64,000 bases of DNA from Acinetobacter lwoffii (GCF_024129355.1 NZ_JAMXXP010000014.1:1-64000), one strand, 5' to 3'. Shown: positions 36,500-48,734, counted from the stretch's first letter. Notes: a model not told the origin generated them from the letters alone. Translations and numbers: made by a program.

Positions 36500-36916
36500 A
36501 TGGGTATGAATGTTGGTTCAAATCAAGATGATGATGTGATGTTAGATGTCAACATGACGCCACTGATTGATGTCATGCTGGTCTTGCTGATTATGTTTAT
36601 TATCACGATTCCATTACCAAATAACTCGATTAATATTGACCTGCCAAATGGCACGCCTCCTGTAACCGATGAAAAACCGCCGGAGCTGGTGGAATTACGT
36701 CTGGATGCACAAGGTAAGATTTTCTGGAATGATCAACCAGTAGAAAATACCCAGGCTCTGGAAAATTTATTCAAGACAGTAGCGCAAAAAGCGGATCAGG
36801 ATCAGATTAAAATCAAAGCAGATCGTGCGACAGAATATAAGCATATCGCCATGGTCATGGCGGCGGCTCAACGACTGGAAGTCAAAAAAATTGGCATTAT
36901 GAGTAACAACAACTAA
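36500..36916 (+). CDS. exbD: ExbD biopolymer-transport protein (second copy)
   Basis: A second 138-residue ExbD, with the helix MTPLIDVMLVLLIMFIITIP containing the conserved Asp. It follows the first exbD by 21 bp and shares its layout with moderate sequence divergence, as in the Xanthomonas tonB-exbB-exbD1-exbD2 operon where exbD2 has a specialised, condition-specific role. It is the last gene before the terminator. Confidence 0.93.
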   Translation: MGMNVGSNQDDDVMLDVNMTPLIDVMLVLLIMFIITIPLPNNSINIDLPNGTPPVTDEKPPELVELRLDAQGKIFWNDQPVENTQALENLFKTVAQKADQDQIKIKADRATEYKHIAMVMAAAQRLEVKKIGIMSNNN

Positions 36917-36937
36917 GCATTTTCAAGATATAAAAAA

Positions 36938-36953
36938 CCCAGCATGTGCTGGG
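36938..36953. terminator. Bidirectional intrinsic terminator (exbD / bfr)
   Basis: CCCAGC and GCTGGG form a stem with an ATGT loop, preceded by six A and followed by six T, so it can stop both the plus-strand energiser operon and the minus-strand bacterioferritin gene. Confidence 0.92.
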
Positions 36954-36971
36954 TTTTTTATTCATCCGGTT

Positions 36972-37436
36972 TTACATCTGTGACTGAATATAATTTTGCA
37001 GACCAATCAGTTCGATTAAACGCAATTGTTTTTCTAACCAGTAAGTATGGTCTTCTTCGGTATCCGACATTTGCTGGCGTAACATATCACGGCTGATATA
37101 GTCACCTTTTTCTTCGCATAACTTGATGCCCTGCGCCAGTTTTTCCCGCACGTGGTATTCAAGTTTTAGATCGGCTTTCAGGCAGCTCACCACATCGTCG
37201 CCAATCTCAACGTCATCGCGCTGCATGTTTGGCGTTCCTTCCAGGAACAGAACACGACGGATAATTGCATCCGCATGCTGGGACTCTTCCTGCATTTCGT
37301 GATCGATACGTTCAAAGATTTTGGTCAATCCCCAATCTTCATACATACGAGAGTGAATCAAGTATTGGTCACGAGCAGCCAGTTCGCCACCGATCAACAT
37401 ATTTAAATAATCTACGACTTCTGGATTTCCGCGCAT
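36972..37436 (-). CDS. bfr: Bacterioferritin, ferroxidase-type, lacking the haem-ligand Met52
   Basis: A 154-residue four-helix ferritin that stores iron in a 24-subunit shell. The ferroxidase residues are present: Glu18, Glu51, His54, the Glu in KLEYHV and the Glu/His pair in TEEDH. At the position of the haem ligand Met52 of E. coli Bfr the residue is Ser (EESQHAD), so canonical inter-subunit haem binding is not expected; Met48 is one helical turn away. It may be the non-haem partner of a second Bfr encoded elsewhere, as in Neisseria or Pseudomonas. The promoter lies in the spacer up to 37778. Confidence 0.9.
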   Translation of the reverse strand: MRGNPEVVDYLNMLIGGELAARDQYLIHSRMYEDWGLTKIFERIDHEMQEESQHADAIIRRVLFLEGTPNMQRDDVEIGDDVVSCLKADLKLEYHVREKLAQGIKLCEEKGDYISRDMLRQQMSDTEEDHTYWLEKQLRLIELIGLQNYIQSQM

Positions 37437-37778
37437 TTGAATAACTCCCTACCTGTATTTTGCTATTATGGCGAAAAGCAATTGAATTTGCAAAGCTTAA
37501 CCATGGTTAAATATTTGATTTTTATATAATTAAAATGAGAAGTACTTGCATTTACACTTCGTTCTTAATGAAATCCCATTTATAAAACAACACTTTGCAT
37601 TTTCATTACGCTTGCCAATAACCTAAAACCGGCAAATAAACACATGCGTTAAAATTTGTAAATCTTAATTTTGACCAGACAGATTCATTCTTTTTGTATA
37701 AACATCACTGCATTGGCGTACTTCATGCTTAAATTTCGCTTATCATTCACACAAATTTAAAACAACAACGGTTCCGAT
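37437..37778. other. Divergent AT-rich spacer between bfr and the SDR gene
   Basis: About 340 bp holding the promoters of both genes. I see no open frame, no RNA gene and no convincing Fur box; an AATG..CATT imperfect inverted repeat near 37530-37552 is too weak to name. Confidence 0.5.
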
Positions 37779-38846
37779 ATGACACATCCACAAACAACAG
37801 CGCCTGTTCTGGTTACCGGTGCATCGGGTTATATTGCCAGCTGGGTCATCCAGAAATTACTCACGCAAGGCTATACTGTACATGCCACGGTACGTGACCT
37901 AAATAAAAGTAAAAGCTTTGCCCATTTAGAAAAAATTGCCGACAGCACACCGGGAACTCTCAAGTTATTTCAGGCCAATTTATTAAGCCCGGGTTCTTTT
38001 GATCAGGCGATGCAAGGTTGTGAAATTGTCTTTCATATGGCCTCACCTTTTGTGGTCACCAACTATAAAGATGCAGTCAAAGATATTATCGAACCTGCGG
38101 TATTAGGCACTGAAAATGTACTGAATAGTGTCAATCAGACTGAAGCAGTGAAACGCGTGATCGTGACATCGAGTATCGCATCCACCTATGGCGATGCCAT
38201 TGATATTCTACAAACTAAAAATAACAGTTTTGATGAATCACACTGGAATACCACCAGTTCGGCCACACATCAGCCTTATCCTTATTCCAAAGTCATGGCA
38301 GAGCGCAAAGCCTGGGAAATGGCTGAAGCACAGGATCGCTGGGATCTGGTCTGTATCAATCCGGCACTGGTTTTTGGTCAATCCTTAACGCCAAATACCC
38401 AATCCGGTAGTGTAGAAGTCCTGCAACAGTTTGCCAACGGCATGACTTTGCTTGGTGTCCCGCCGATGTGGAATGGCGTCGTCGATGTTCAGGATGTCGC
38501 TGAAGCGCATATCCGTGCGGCGTTTAATCCGCAAGCGCATGGCCGTTATATCATTTGTAGTGAAAGCTTGAGCCTGCTGGAAATGGGCCAAATTCTACGG
38601 GCATATTTTGGCAATAAGTTTCCGTTCCCGCGCAATCAATTGCCGAAGGCAGCTTTCAAAATGTTCGGACCTGTAGCAGGTTTTAGCCGCAAATTTGTAG
38701 AGCTAAATATGGGTTATCCAATTTTCTTTAATGCCCAGAAAAGTAAAAATGAGCTCGGCATTGAGTATCGTCCGGTGAAAGAAAGTCTGGTTGAACATTT
38801 CCAGCAGCTACTCGATGATGGTGTTGTGAAAAAATATATTCCTTAA
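37779..38846 (+). CDS. Extended SDR, dihydroflavonol-reductase-like NAD(P)H aldehyde/ketone reductase
   Basis: The 355-residue protein is an atypical/extended short-chain dehydrogenase with the cofactor motif VTGASGYIASWV at residues 12-23 (GxxGxxA) and the catalytic YPYSKVMAE. It resembles dihydroflavonol-4-reductase-like and methylglyoxal/aldehyde reductases (Gre2-type), which reduce carbonyl compounds with NADPH. Substrate cannot be read from sequence. It stands alone, with a terminator directly after it. Confidence 0.85.
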   Translation: MTHPQTTAPVLVTGASGYIASWVIQKLLTQGYTVHATVRDLNKSKSFAHLEKIADSTPGTLKLFQANLLSPGSFDQAMQGCEIVFHMASPFVVTNYKDAVKDIIEPAVLGTENVLNSVNQTEAVKRVIVTSSIASTYGDAIDILQTKNNSFDESHWNTTSSATHQPYPYSKVMAERKAWEMAEAQDRWDLVCINPALVFGQSLTPNTQSGSVEVLQQFANGMTLLGVPPMWNGVVDVQDVAEAHIRAAFNPQAHGRYIICSESLSLLEMGQILRAYFGNKFPFPRNQLPKAAFKMFGPVAGFSRKFVELNMGYPIFFNAQKSKNELGIEYRPVKESLVEHFQQLLDDGVVKKYIP

Positions 38847-38860
38847 TCTTTTTATGCAAA

Positions 38861-38880
38861 AAGCCACCCGAAGGTGGCTT
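38861..38880 (+). terminator. Intrinsic terminator after the SDR gene
   Basis: AAGCCACC and GGTGGCTT form an 8-bp stem with a CGAA tetraloop, followed by a T-run; A-rich sequence on the other side would allow it to work for ligA on the minus strand too. Confidence 0.9.
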
Positions 38881-38916
38881 TTTTAACTCTTATTCTTTCA
38901 TGAAATGTGCAGAGAT

Positions 38917-42031
<3,115 letters not shown>

Positions 42032-42032
42032 A

Positions 42033-45000
42033 TTATACCTCCGCAGCTAGGCCGTATTCTTTTGCCTGTTCCAAATTAACTGTCACTAATTTTGATGTTC
42101 CCGGTTCAGGCATGGTTACACCTAAAAGATCAGTCGCCATCATCATTGCAAGTTTGTTATGGGTAATATAAATAAATTGCACGTGTTCAGAAAGCTCTTT
42201 GACTAAATTACAAAAGCGTCCCACATTAGCATCATCCAGGGGTGCATCGACTTCATCCAATACGCAAAATGGTGCCGGATTTAAGCGAAAAATCGCGAAT
42301 ACCAATGCTAATGCAGTTAAGGCCTTTTCTCCACCAGAGAGTAAGGCCAATGAGCTGTTTCGTTTACCCGGTGGTCGGGCCATCAGTTTTACCCCCGACT
42401 GCCAGCCATCTTCAAGGCTTAAACTCGCCTCACCACCTTCAAACACTTTCGGGAACAGGTTTTGTAGCTCAGCATTGACCTGATCAAACGTGTGCATAAA
42501 CAGTTTACGGGTTTCCTGATCAATACTTTTCATCGCAGCCTGTAGCTGTTCAACCGTATTTTCCAGATCCTGCATCTGGTGACTCAGTTCCTCATAACGT
42601 TTTGACAGTTCTTCATATTCTTCAGAAGCCGCCAGATTGACTGCACCGAGTTTATCAAACTGAGCCTGAGCTTTTTCCAGTTTCGCCTGATGTGCTTTAA
42701 CATCAATATCCAGCCCGGAAATTACTTCACTATTCAATTCTTTCAGTTGTTCAGAATAATGCTGCAAATCAGATTTGGCTGCCTGCCAAGCCAGACGTTT
42801 TTCTTCCAGTGTAGTGCGAAGTTTTTCATCCTGCTGCTGGAAGCTGTGACGCTGTTCGGTCAAGTGCTGCTGTTTGCTCTGCACCTGATTTAATTCAATC
42901 TGCCAGTCGGCCCAAGTCTTTTGCAGTTTTTCAGTGATCTGCGCCTGTTCATTGAACTGGCTCTGTAAAGCAGGTAATTCCAGCTGTACCGGATCGACAA
43001 ACTTTTTGGCCTGCTCGATTTGTGCAGTAATTTGTTGAGACTGTTCTTTTAGGAATACCTGATCTTTTTCCAGCAATTCGATCTGCTGCTGGCTTTGCAC
43101 ATTTTGCCGGCGCAGCACTTCCAGTTCCTGCTGCGCTTGCTGACTGAGCTGCTGTGAGTCATCCAACTGAGCGCTCAATTCTTCAAGCTGGAATTGCAGG
43201 GTTTTATAATTTGGTAGCGCCTGTTCCAGCTTGATATTCAAGGCATGCAGGTCAATTTCCAGATCATCTTTCTGCATGGCATCTTCTTCAAGCTGCTCAT
43301 CCAGTTGTTGTAACTGATGCTGTAATTGCTGCTTTTGCAAGGCGAAAGCATGAGCGCTACTTTGTACTTTGGCAATGTGAATATCGAGTTGCTGCAGCTG
43401 CTTTTGGGTATGCTTGTGCTGCTCACTGATACTCTGAATCTGGTTTTGCAAAGCTTTAACCTGATCGGCGAATTCAGGTAACTGCTGCTCCAGCTGCATA
43501 AACTTAGGTTCAAGTTCCGCAAGCTGCTGCTCGATTTCATCCAGACGGATTCGATGACTCAATGCACCTTGTCCGGCCTGACTGGCTTCATCATAGTCCA
43601 GCGCAATGACCCAGTCTGACCCAACCTGATAGCCATCCAAACTCAGTAATGTCTGGCCTTGTAATAGGTCAGTTTGAAGCGGTAATGCTTGTGCTAATGT
43701 ATCTACGACTCCAACTTGCTGCCACAGTGAATAATGCGGAGATTCAATCCAGTCGGCCAGACACATCGTATTGGCAATCTGAATTTTATCCTGAACAGCC
43801 TGTTGTTTTAACTGACGTGCACGATCTTCAAGGAAGTGCTCGCCCTCTGCCAGAATCTGGGCAGACAGCCACTTGGCCAGAAACTTTTCGATCAGGCTGG
43901 CATGTCCTTTGCCTGCATCATTGAGCTTAAGCACATGCATCAACTGGACCGCATCACTCTTAGCATTTGGGTTGGCTTTGGTCAGTAATTGGCTCAGGTT
44001 TTTCTTTTCTGAATGCAGGACCTGAATTTCAGATTTGAGCTGCATCAGCTGTTGTTGACGACTCGCCTGCTCTTCCTGAATCTGCTCGAATTGAGTTCTT
44101 AAATCTGTTAATTGAATTTCATAGCCAACGATTTGCTGTTCAGCCTGGGCTTTGTCTGCCTGATACTGCACCAGCTCATCTTGCTGCGCCTGTTGCTGGA
44201 TCTGTGCATTTTGCTGTTGGAGCGTCTGTTTCTGCTGTTCAATCCGTTCAATATTCTTTGCCAGTTGCTCGCTTTGAGCCAGCATTTGTAATTTACGCTG
44301 TTGCTGCTGTTCGACCTGAGTTTTAATCTGTGCGAATTGCGCTGCTACTGAACTCTGCTGGGATTTGAGCTCACTCAGATTCTGACTATGCGTCTGAGTC
44401 TGGCCATCTTGCTGTTGCAATTGTGCCTGTTGATCTTCAAATTGCTGCTGCAAGGTTTCGAGTTGCAGTTCAATCAACTGCAAACGCTCTTTAGTCTGGG
44501 CTTTTTGCTGTTCCAGTTTGACCAGACTGGTGGAATTCTGCTCCAGCAAAGACTGCTTTTGTTGCAGGGTCATTTCCAGTTCAGCCAGTTTTTTCTCAGC
44601 CTGTTGCCATTCGCTTTGCAAAGGGGTGGATTGCTGAATCAGACGCTGGAACAGTTCACTGGTGCTGCCCAAATCATGTTCAACGGTGGTCAGTTTGGAA
44701 CGTACCAGCTTAAAGTTTTCCCCGAGCGTATTCATCTCAAGGGTATATTCTTGCTGTAAGCGCTGGCTTTGCTCACATTGAAAAGACAGAATTTCGATCT
44801 TGATGGTACGGATCTGCCCTTCCAGTTCTTTATATTGAATCGCACTTTCCGACTGACGTTTCAGGGTTTTTAGCTGAGATTTCAGTTCGGAGGCGATATC
44901 TTCCAGACGCGACAGGTTTTGTGTGGTGTGATCCAGATGCAGCATGGTTTCACGGCGACGCGCCTGATAGCGCGACACTCCGGCCGCTTCTTCAATATAG

Positions 45001-45485
45001 ACCCGCATTTCATCGGGCTTGGCATCGACCAGACGGTTGATCATGCCCTGCTCGATAATCGCATAGGAACGCGGACCAAGACCGGTACCCAGGAAAATAT
45101 CGGTAATATCACGACGACGGCATTTGCTGCCATTCAGGAAATATTCGGACTTGCCATCGCGGTTGACCTGACGGCGTACCGCCAGTTCGTTATAGGCATT
45201 ATAAGCACCGCCCAGCTTGCCATAGGTATTGTCAAAGCGCAGTTCTACACTGGCCATGCCCACCGGTTTACGCTTGGCAGTTCCGGTAAAGATGACATCC
45301 TGCATGCTGCCACCACGCAACTGACGCGCACTGGACTCGCCCATGACCCAGCGTATGGCATCAATGACGTTGGATTTACCACAACCATTCGGTCCCACGA
45401 CCGCAGTACGATTATCTTTAAAATGTAAAGTGGTACTGTCGGCAAAAGATTTAAAGCCTGAAAGTTTTAAACTGCTTAAACGCAT
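42033..45485 (-). CDS. smc: Chromosome segregation protein SMC
   Basis: The SMC ATPase organises and segregates the chromosome, working with ScpA/ScpB (encoded at 18882-20263). The 1150-residue protein has head Walker A GPNGCGKSN, two long Gln-rich coiled coils (about 170-500 and 690-1000), a central hinge (about 520-670), and the C-terminal signature LLSGGEKALTALAL with Walker B FCVLDEVDAPLDD. The MRLSSLKLSGFKSFADSTTL start is used; 12 upstream codons in frame are not needed. It follows the GntR regulator gene by 11 bp. Confidence 0.97.
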   Translation of the reverse strand: MRLSSLKLSGFKSFADSTTLHFKDNRTAVVGPNGCGKSNVIDAIRWVMGESSARQLRGGSMQDVIFTGTAKRKPVGMASVELRFDNTYGKLGGAYNAYNELAVRRQVNRDGKSEYFLNGSKCRRRDITDIFLGTGLGPRSYAIIEQGMINRLVDAKPDEMRVYIEEAAGVSRYQARRRETMLHLDHTTQNLSRLEDIASELKSQLKTLKRQSESAIQYKELEGQIRTIKIEILSFQCEQSQRLQQEYTLEMNTLGENFKLVRSKLTTVEHDLGSTSELFQRLIQQSTPLQSEWQQAEKKLAELEMTLQQKQSLLEQNSTSLVKLEQQKAQTKERLQLIELQLETLQQQFEDQQAQLQQQDGQTQTHSQNLSELKSQQSSVAAQFAQIKTQVEQQQQRKLQMLAQSEQLAKNIERIEQQKQTLQQQNAQIQQQAQQDELVQYQADKAQAEQQIVGYEIQLTDLRTQFEQIQEEQASRQQQLMQLKSEIQVLHSEKKNLSQLLTKANPNAKSDAVQLMHVLKLNDAGKGHASLIEKFLAKWLSAQILAEGEHFLEDRARQLKQQAVQDKIQIANTMCLADWIESPHYSLWQQVGVVDTLAQALPLQTDLLQGQTLLSLDGYQVGSDWVIALDYDEASQAGQGALSHRIRLDEIEQQLAELEPKFMQLEQQLPEFADQVKALQNQIQSISEQHKHTQKQLQQLDIHIAKVQSSAHAFALQKQQLQHQLQQLDEQLEEDAMQKDDLEIDLHALNIKLEQALPNYKTLQFQLEELSAQLDDSQQLSQQAQQELEVLRRQNVQSQQQIELLEKDQVFLKEQSQQITAQIEQAKKFVDPVQLELPALQSQFNEQAQITEKLQKTWADWQIELNQVQSKQQHLTEQRHSFQQQDEKLRTTLEEKRLAWQAAKSDLQHYSEQLKELNSEVISGLDIDVKAHQAKLEKAQAQFDKLGAVNLAASEEYEELSKRYEELSHQMQDLENTVEQLQAAMKSIDQETRKLFMHTFDQVNAELQNLFPKVFEGGEASLSLEDGWQSGVKLMARPPGKRNSSLALLSGGEKALTALALVFAIFRLNPAPFCVLDEVDAPLDDANVGRFCNLVKELSEHVQFIYITHNKLAMMMATDLLGVTMPEPGTSKLVTVNLEQAKEYGLAAEV

Positions 45486-45496
45486 AATGTCCTGAT

Positions 45497-46192
45497 TTAA
45501 CGTCGTGAGCGTCTGGCCCACGCGAGTTCAATTTGTTTCATCCGTGTCAGAGATTCCAACACAAGGTTGCGCAAGTGTCGACAAAAATCTTCCATAAATA
45601 AAGTGGCCTGATGGCTTTTTCGTATCAAAATTGCTTCAGTGACCAGTTTAAATAAGTCAAAAGATTCCTGTAACTCGCGTCTGGAAATATTCAGGGTCAG
45701 AAAATAGCTCCGACGCAAAGAAGGCAGCAGTTCCTGATAGTAGCGCATCAGATAAGGATTCCCGACCATCTCATGCTGCTGGGCCATGCCCTGAAAGATC
45801 AGATCATAAAACTTTTCAGTGTGTCCTTGGCGGGTTTCTGCTTCCAATTGCTCTAATAATAGCTGAATGCGCTCAGCTTCATGCACCCGCCAGGTTTCCG
45901 CCATACGATGCACCATCTGCCCGAGCAATAACGAGGTCATGTCAAATAAGGCACGCACCTGCAAGGCGGACATTTCCGAGACAATCGCTCCCCGGCGCGG
46001 GAAAATTTCAATCAGCTGGGTGCGTTCCAGCAAAAGCAGGGCTTCACGAACCGAACCCCGACTGACATCAAGCTCCGAGGCAATCCTGAGCTCCTGTATA
46101 CGTTCGCCTTCGACCAGTTCACCGCGGATAATCTGTTCGCTAATGTGCTTGGCAATCTGCTCAGACAAACTCTGCGCTTGTTCTAATGGCAT
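45497..46192 (-). CDS. GntR-family regulator with FCD effector domain
   Basis: The 231-residue protein has an N-terminal winged helix (about residues 5-70, with the GntR pattern ELRIASELDVSRGSVREALLLLE) and an all-helical FCD domain (about 85-215). AGGAAC lies 7 bases before the ATG. It is the first gene of gntR-smc-zipA(-ligA). A perfect palindrome fitting the FadR-subfamily operator pattern overlaps its promoter, suggesting autorepression that would also affect smc and zipA. The ligand is unknown; FCD regulators usually sense carboxylic acids. Confidence 0.9.
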   Translation of the reverse strand: MPLEQAQSLSEQIAKHISEQIIRGELVEGERIQELRIASELDVSRGSVREALLLLERTQLIEIFPRRGAIVSEMSALQVRALFDMTSLLLGQMVHRMAETWRVHEAERIQLLLEQLEAETRQGHTEKFYDLIFQGMAQQHEMVGNPYLMRYYQELLPSLRRSYFLTLNISRRELQESFDLFKLVTEAILIRKSHQATLFMEDFCRHLRNLVLESLTRMKQIELAWARRSRR

Positions 46193-46264
46193 ACCGTTCC
46201 TGTCTTTATTTTTATGGATACTGGTTTAGCCCTTTATTTGGACTATGTGGCTATTAAACGGGTT

Positions 46265-46298
46265 TTTATCCATAAATACTTTGACATTGTCAGACAAT
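46265..46298 (-). promoter_or_regulatory. gntR-smc promoter with overlapping GntR/FadR-type operator
   Basis: On the minus strand -35 CTGACA (46288-46293) and -10 GATAAA (46265-46270) are 17 bp apart. The palindrome ATTGTC-A-GACAAT (46286-46298) covers the -35 box and has the TTGT-N3-ACAA form of FadR/FCD operators. A second palindrome, TGACA-T-TGTCA (46282-46292), overlaps it. Confidence 0.6.
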
Positions 46299-46333
46299 CT
46301 TATGTCTATATAGCCAACTTAGGCTCATAAAAA

Positions 46334-46357
46334 AGGAGAATAGTCATCTATTCTCCT
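46334..46357 (-). terminator. Intrinsic terminator of the TauE/SafE gene
   Basis: AGGAGAATAG and CTATTCTCCT form a 10-bp perfect stem with a TCAT loop; on the minus strand it is followed by TTTTTTATG. It lies 36 bp after the stop at 46393. Confidence 0.9.
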
Positions 46358-46392
46358 AATACGGTACATCAGTCCAACCTAAAAGGTTTAAA

Positions 46393-47196
46393 TCAGGCCA
46401 TAAAACCTTGATAAATAAAATACAGGCCGACGGTAGTCAGTAGTGCAGCAAAACATTTTTTTAATACGGCCGGTGAAAGCAGATGTGCCACTTTTGCCCC
46501 CAGCTTGGCCGTGAAAAAACTCATCATGCTGATACCAATAAAGGCATAAATATGAATATAGCCAATGGTATTTGGCACGGTGACCTGCGCCTGTTTACCG
46601 AACCAGATAAACCCCAACGCACCTGCGACTGCAATCGGTAATCCACAAGCCGCAGAGGTCGCTACTGCCTTTTGCATCACGATCCCACAGCGATTCAGAA
46701 ATGGAACGGTCAGACTTCCCCCACCAATCCCAAAGATCGCTGATGCCACACCGATTCCACCACCTGCAGCAATTTGTACCGGGGTTGAAGGCAATTTTTG
46801 ATTCGGATCGATCTGAATATGTGCTCCCCTGAACATTCTAAATGCCACCCAGACCGCAAAGAAACCGATCAACAACTGCAAACCCTGACCAGATAAATAA
46901 TCGGCAATCCCCGCACCCAGGAAAGAGCCAATGACCAGACCTGGCGCCAGATTACGAAATACGGGCCATAGTACAGCCCCTCGTTGATGATGTGCCATCA
47001 CCGAACTGATAGAAGTCACAATAATTGTTGCCAGGGAAGTACCCACCGCCATATGCATAATCACGCTGGGATCGTACTGGAGCTGGGTAAAAACAATGTA
47101 CAGGATCGGCACAATAATCAAACCACCACCGACCCCAAACAGGCCTGCGGTGAATCCGGCAATTGCACCAATCAATAAATATATGATTAACTCCAT
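46393..47196 (-). CDS. TauE/SafE-family (DUF81) anion exporter
   Basis: The 267-residue membrane protein has about eight hydrophobic helices and the twin repeats typical of TauE/SafE: GAIAGFTAGLFGVGGGLIIVP in the first half and GIGVASAIFGIGGGSLTVPF in the second. Members move sulfite, sulfoacetate or related organic anions; the substrate here is unknown. The start MELIIYLLIGAIAG is used, leaving only 27 bp to the divergent birA start; an in-frame extension of 19 codons would overlap birA. Confidence 0.85.
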   Translation of the reverse strand: MELIIYLLIGAIAGFTAGLFGVGGGLIIVPILYIVFTQLQYDPSVIMHMAVGTSLATIIVTSISSVMAHHQRGAVLWPVFRNLAPGLVIGSFLGAGIADYLSGQGLQLLIGFFAVWVAFRMFRGAHIQIDPNQKLPSTPVQIAAGGGIGVASAIFGIGGGSLTVPFLNRCGIVMQKAVATSAACGLPIAVAGALGFIWFGKQAQVTVPNTIGYIHIYAFIGISMMSFFTAKLGAKVAHLLSPAVLKKCFAALLTTVGLYFIYQGFMA

Positions 47197-47223
47197 AACG
47201 ATATTTACCACGTTTAGATTCAA

Positions 47224-47979
47224 ATGGATGTAGAAACTCGTGAACTGCAACAACGATTAAGCGATGCAGGCCAACTCCCGGAAGTATTACTCATCAAACC
47301 GATTACCAGATCGACCAATGATGATGTGCGCGAATTGGCAACGAAGGGGGTACAGCAGGTTCTAGTGTGCAGTCATGTGCAGACCCAAGGCCGTGGACAG
47401 CGTCAACGTCAGTGGATATCACCTGAAGGGAACATCTATTTAAGCACATTGCTGCATACACAAAAACCCATCGATGGTCGTCTGGCGCTGGAAATTGCGT
47501 TAAATATCCTGCAAATGCCCAGTCTGCAAGGGCTAAAATTACAAGTAAAATGGCCGAATGACCTGTATAGCCTGCACGGAAAATGGGGTGGTATTCTGGT
47601 CGAGCCGATTTCATCCACACAGGTGGTGGTCGGTGTCGGTTTAAATATCGATCCTCTGCCCACTGAACTTCCAGATCAGCAGGTTAGCTCCTTGAACGAG
47701 TTGGGATTATCGCATACCTCAAGAGTCGAACTGATTGCCCAGTTATATCTGGCGATTCAGCAAGCCGGGCAATGGTTTAATTATGGCAGTCAGAATCTGG
47801 CGGCGCGTTTTAATCGATCGGCTGCATTTATGCAACAAACGGTTGAATTTACCGATGTGCAAGGGCAATATTCCGGTACTTTTCTCGGGATTCAGGACGA
47901 TGGTGCGGTCAAGATTTTGACCGATCAGGGAATCCAGACCTTTTATCAGGGACAGCTCCGCCTTAAAAATGGTAGATGA
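47224..47979 (+). CDS. birA: Biotin-[acetyl-CoA-carboxylase] ligase, without DNA-binding domain
   Basis: BirA activates biotin as biotinyl-AMP and attaches it to the AccB carrier. The 251-residue protein is the monofunctional type: it lacks the N-terminal helix-turn-helix of E. coli BirA and starts directly before the catalytic domain. The adenylate-binding motif is GRGQRQRQW, the central motif KWPNDLY is present with GGILVEPIS, followed by GVGLNID, and the C-terminal SH3-like cap begins near residue 205. It precedes coaX, with the stop and a possible coaX start overlapping. Confidence 0.92.
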   Translation: MDVETRELQQRLSDAGQLPEVLLIKPITRSTNDDVRELATKGVQQVLVCSHVQTQGRGQRQRQWISPEGNIYLSTLLHTQKPIDGRLALEIALNILQMPSLQGLKLQVKWPNDLYSLHGKWGGILVEPISSTQVVVGVGLNIDPLPTELPDQQVSSLNELGLSHTSRVELIAQLYLAIQQAGQWFNYGSQNLAARFNRSAAFMQQTVEFTDVQGQYSGTFLGIQDDGAVKILTDQGIQTFYQGQLRLKNGR

Positions 47980-47993
47980 ACAGGCATACAGCA

Positions 47994-48734
47994 ATGAAAA
48001 AATTATGGTTGGATATCGGCAATACCCGGCTTAAATACTGGATTACCGAGCATGATCAGATTATTGAACAGGCAGCGGAATTACATTTACAGTCTCCTGC
48101 TGATTTGTTACTTGGCCTGATCCAGCATTTCAAAGCGCTGGGCTTGCATCAGGTAGGTCTATCCTCTGTGCAAGATAAAATCAATAATGAGCGCATTCTC
48201 AGCATTTTAGAAAGCCTGCATATTCCAGTGATTTTTGCTCAAGTACAGGCAGAATATGCAGGTCTGATCTGTGGTTATGATGAACCTTCTCAGCTGGGGA
48301 TTGACCGCTGGTTACAGGTACTTGCTGTTGCGACTCAAGCGCATGAAAATTACTGTGTAATTAGTTGTGGTACGGCACTGACCATTGATTTGGCGCAAGG
48401 ACAACAACATTTGGGTGGTTTTATTCTGCCGAATCTGTACTTGCAACGTGATTCCCTAATTCAGAATACCAAAGGCATTAAAATTCCGGATGCCGCTTTT
48501 TCTGAACTCAATCCTGGACGCAATACCATCGATGCTGTCCATCATGGCATCCTACTTGGTCTGCTGAGCACGATTGAGAAAGTACTACATGATTTTCCAG
48601 CACAGCTGGTTTTAACTGGTGGAGATGCCCCGCTATTTGCGCAGCATCTCGCTCAGTACCAGCCCCGGATTGAACCTGATCTCTTGCTTAAAGGCCTGCA
48701 GCATTTTGCAGCTCATTTGCCAGACACTGTTTGA
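47994..48734 (+). CDS. coaX: Type III pantothenate kinase
   Basis: CoaX catalyses the first step of coenzyme A synthesis, phosphorylating pantothenate, and is not feedback-inhibited by CoA. The 246-residue ASKHA-fold protein has the phosphate motif [11 protein letters not shown], the family motif [10 protein letters not shown] and [11 protein letters not shown], and a C-terminal TGGDA. The ATG at 47994 starts at the family position; an earlier ATG (47976) overlaps the birA stop as ATGA and cannot be excluded. Its 3' end overlaps the convergent hydrolase gene by 47 bp. Confidence 0.92.
   Translation: MKKLWLDIGNTRLKYWITEHDQIIEQAAELHLQSPADLLLGLIQHFKALGLHQVGLSSVQDKINNERILSILESLHIPVIFAQVQAEYAGLICGYDEPSQLGIDRWLQVLAVATQAHENYCVISCGTALTIDLAQGQQHLGGFILPNLYLQRDSLIQNTKGIKIPDAAFSELNPGRNTIDAVHHGILLGLLSTIEKVLHDFPAQLVLTGGDAPLFAQHLAQYQPRIEPDLLLKGLQHFAAHLPDTV

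Noticed and set aside
37530..37552. Possible Fur box upstream of bfr
   Set aside because: The AATG...CATT inverted repeat has an unequal arm and poor match to the Fur consensus.
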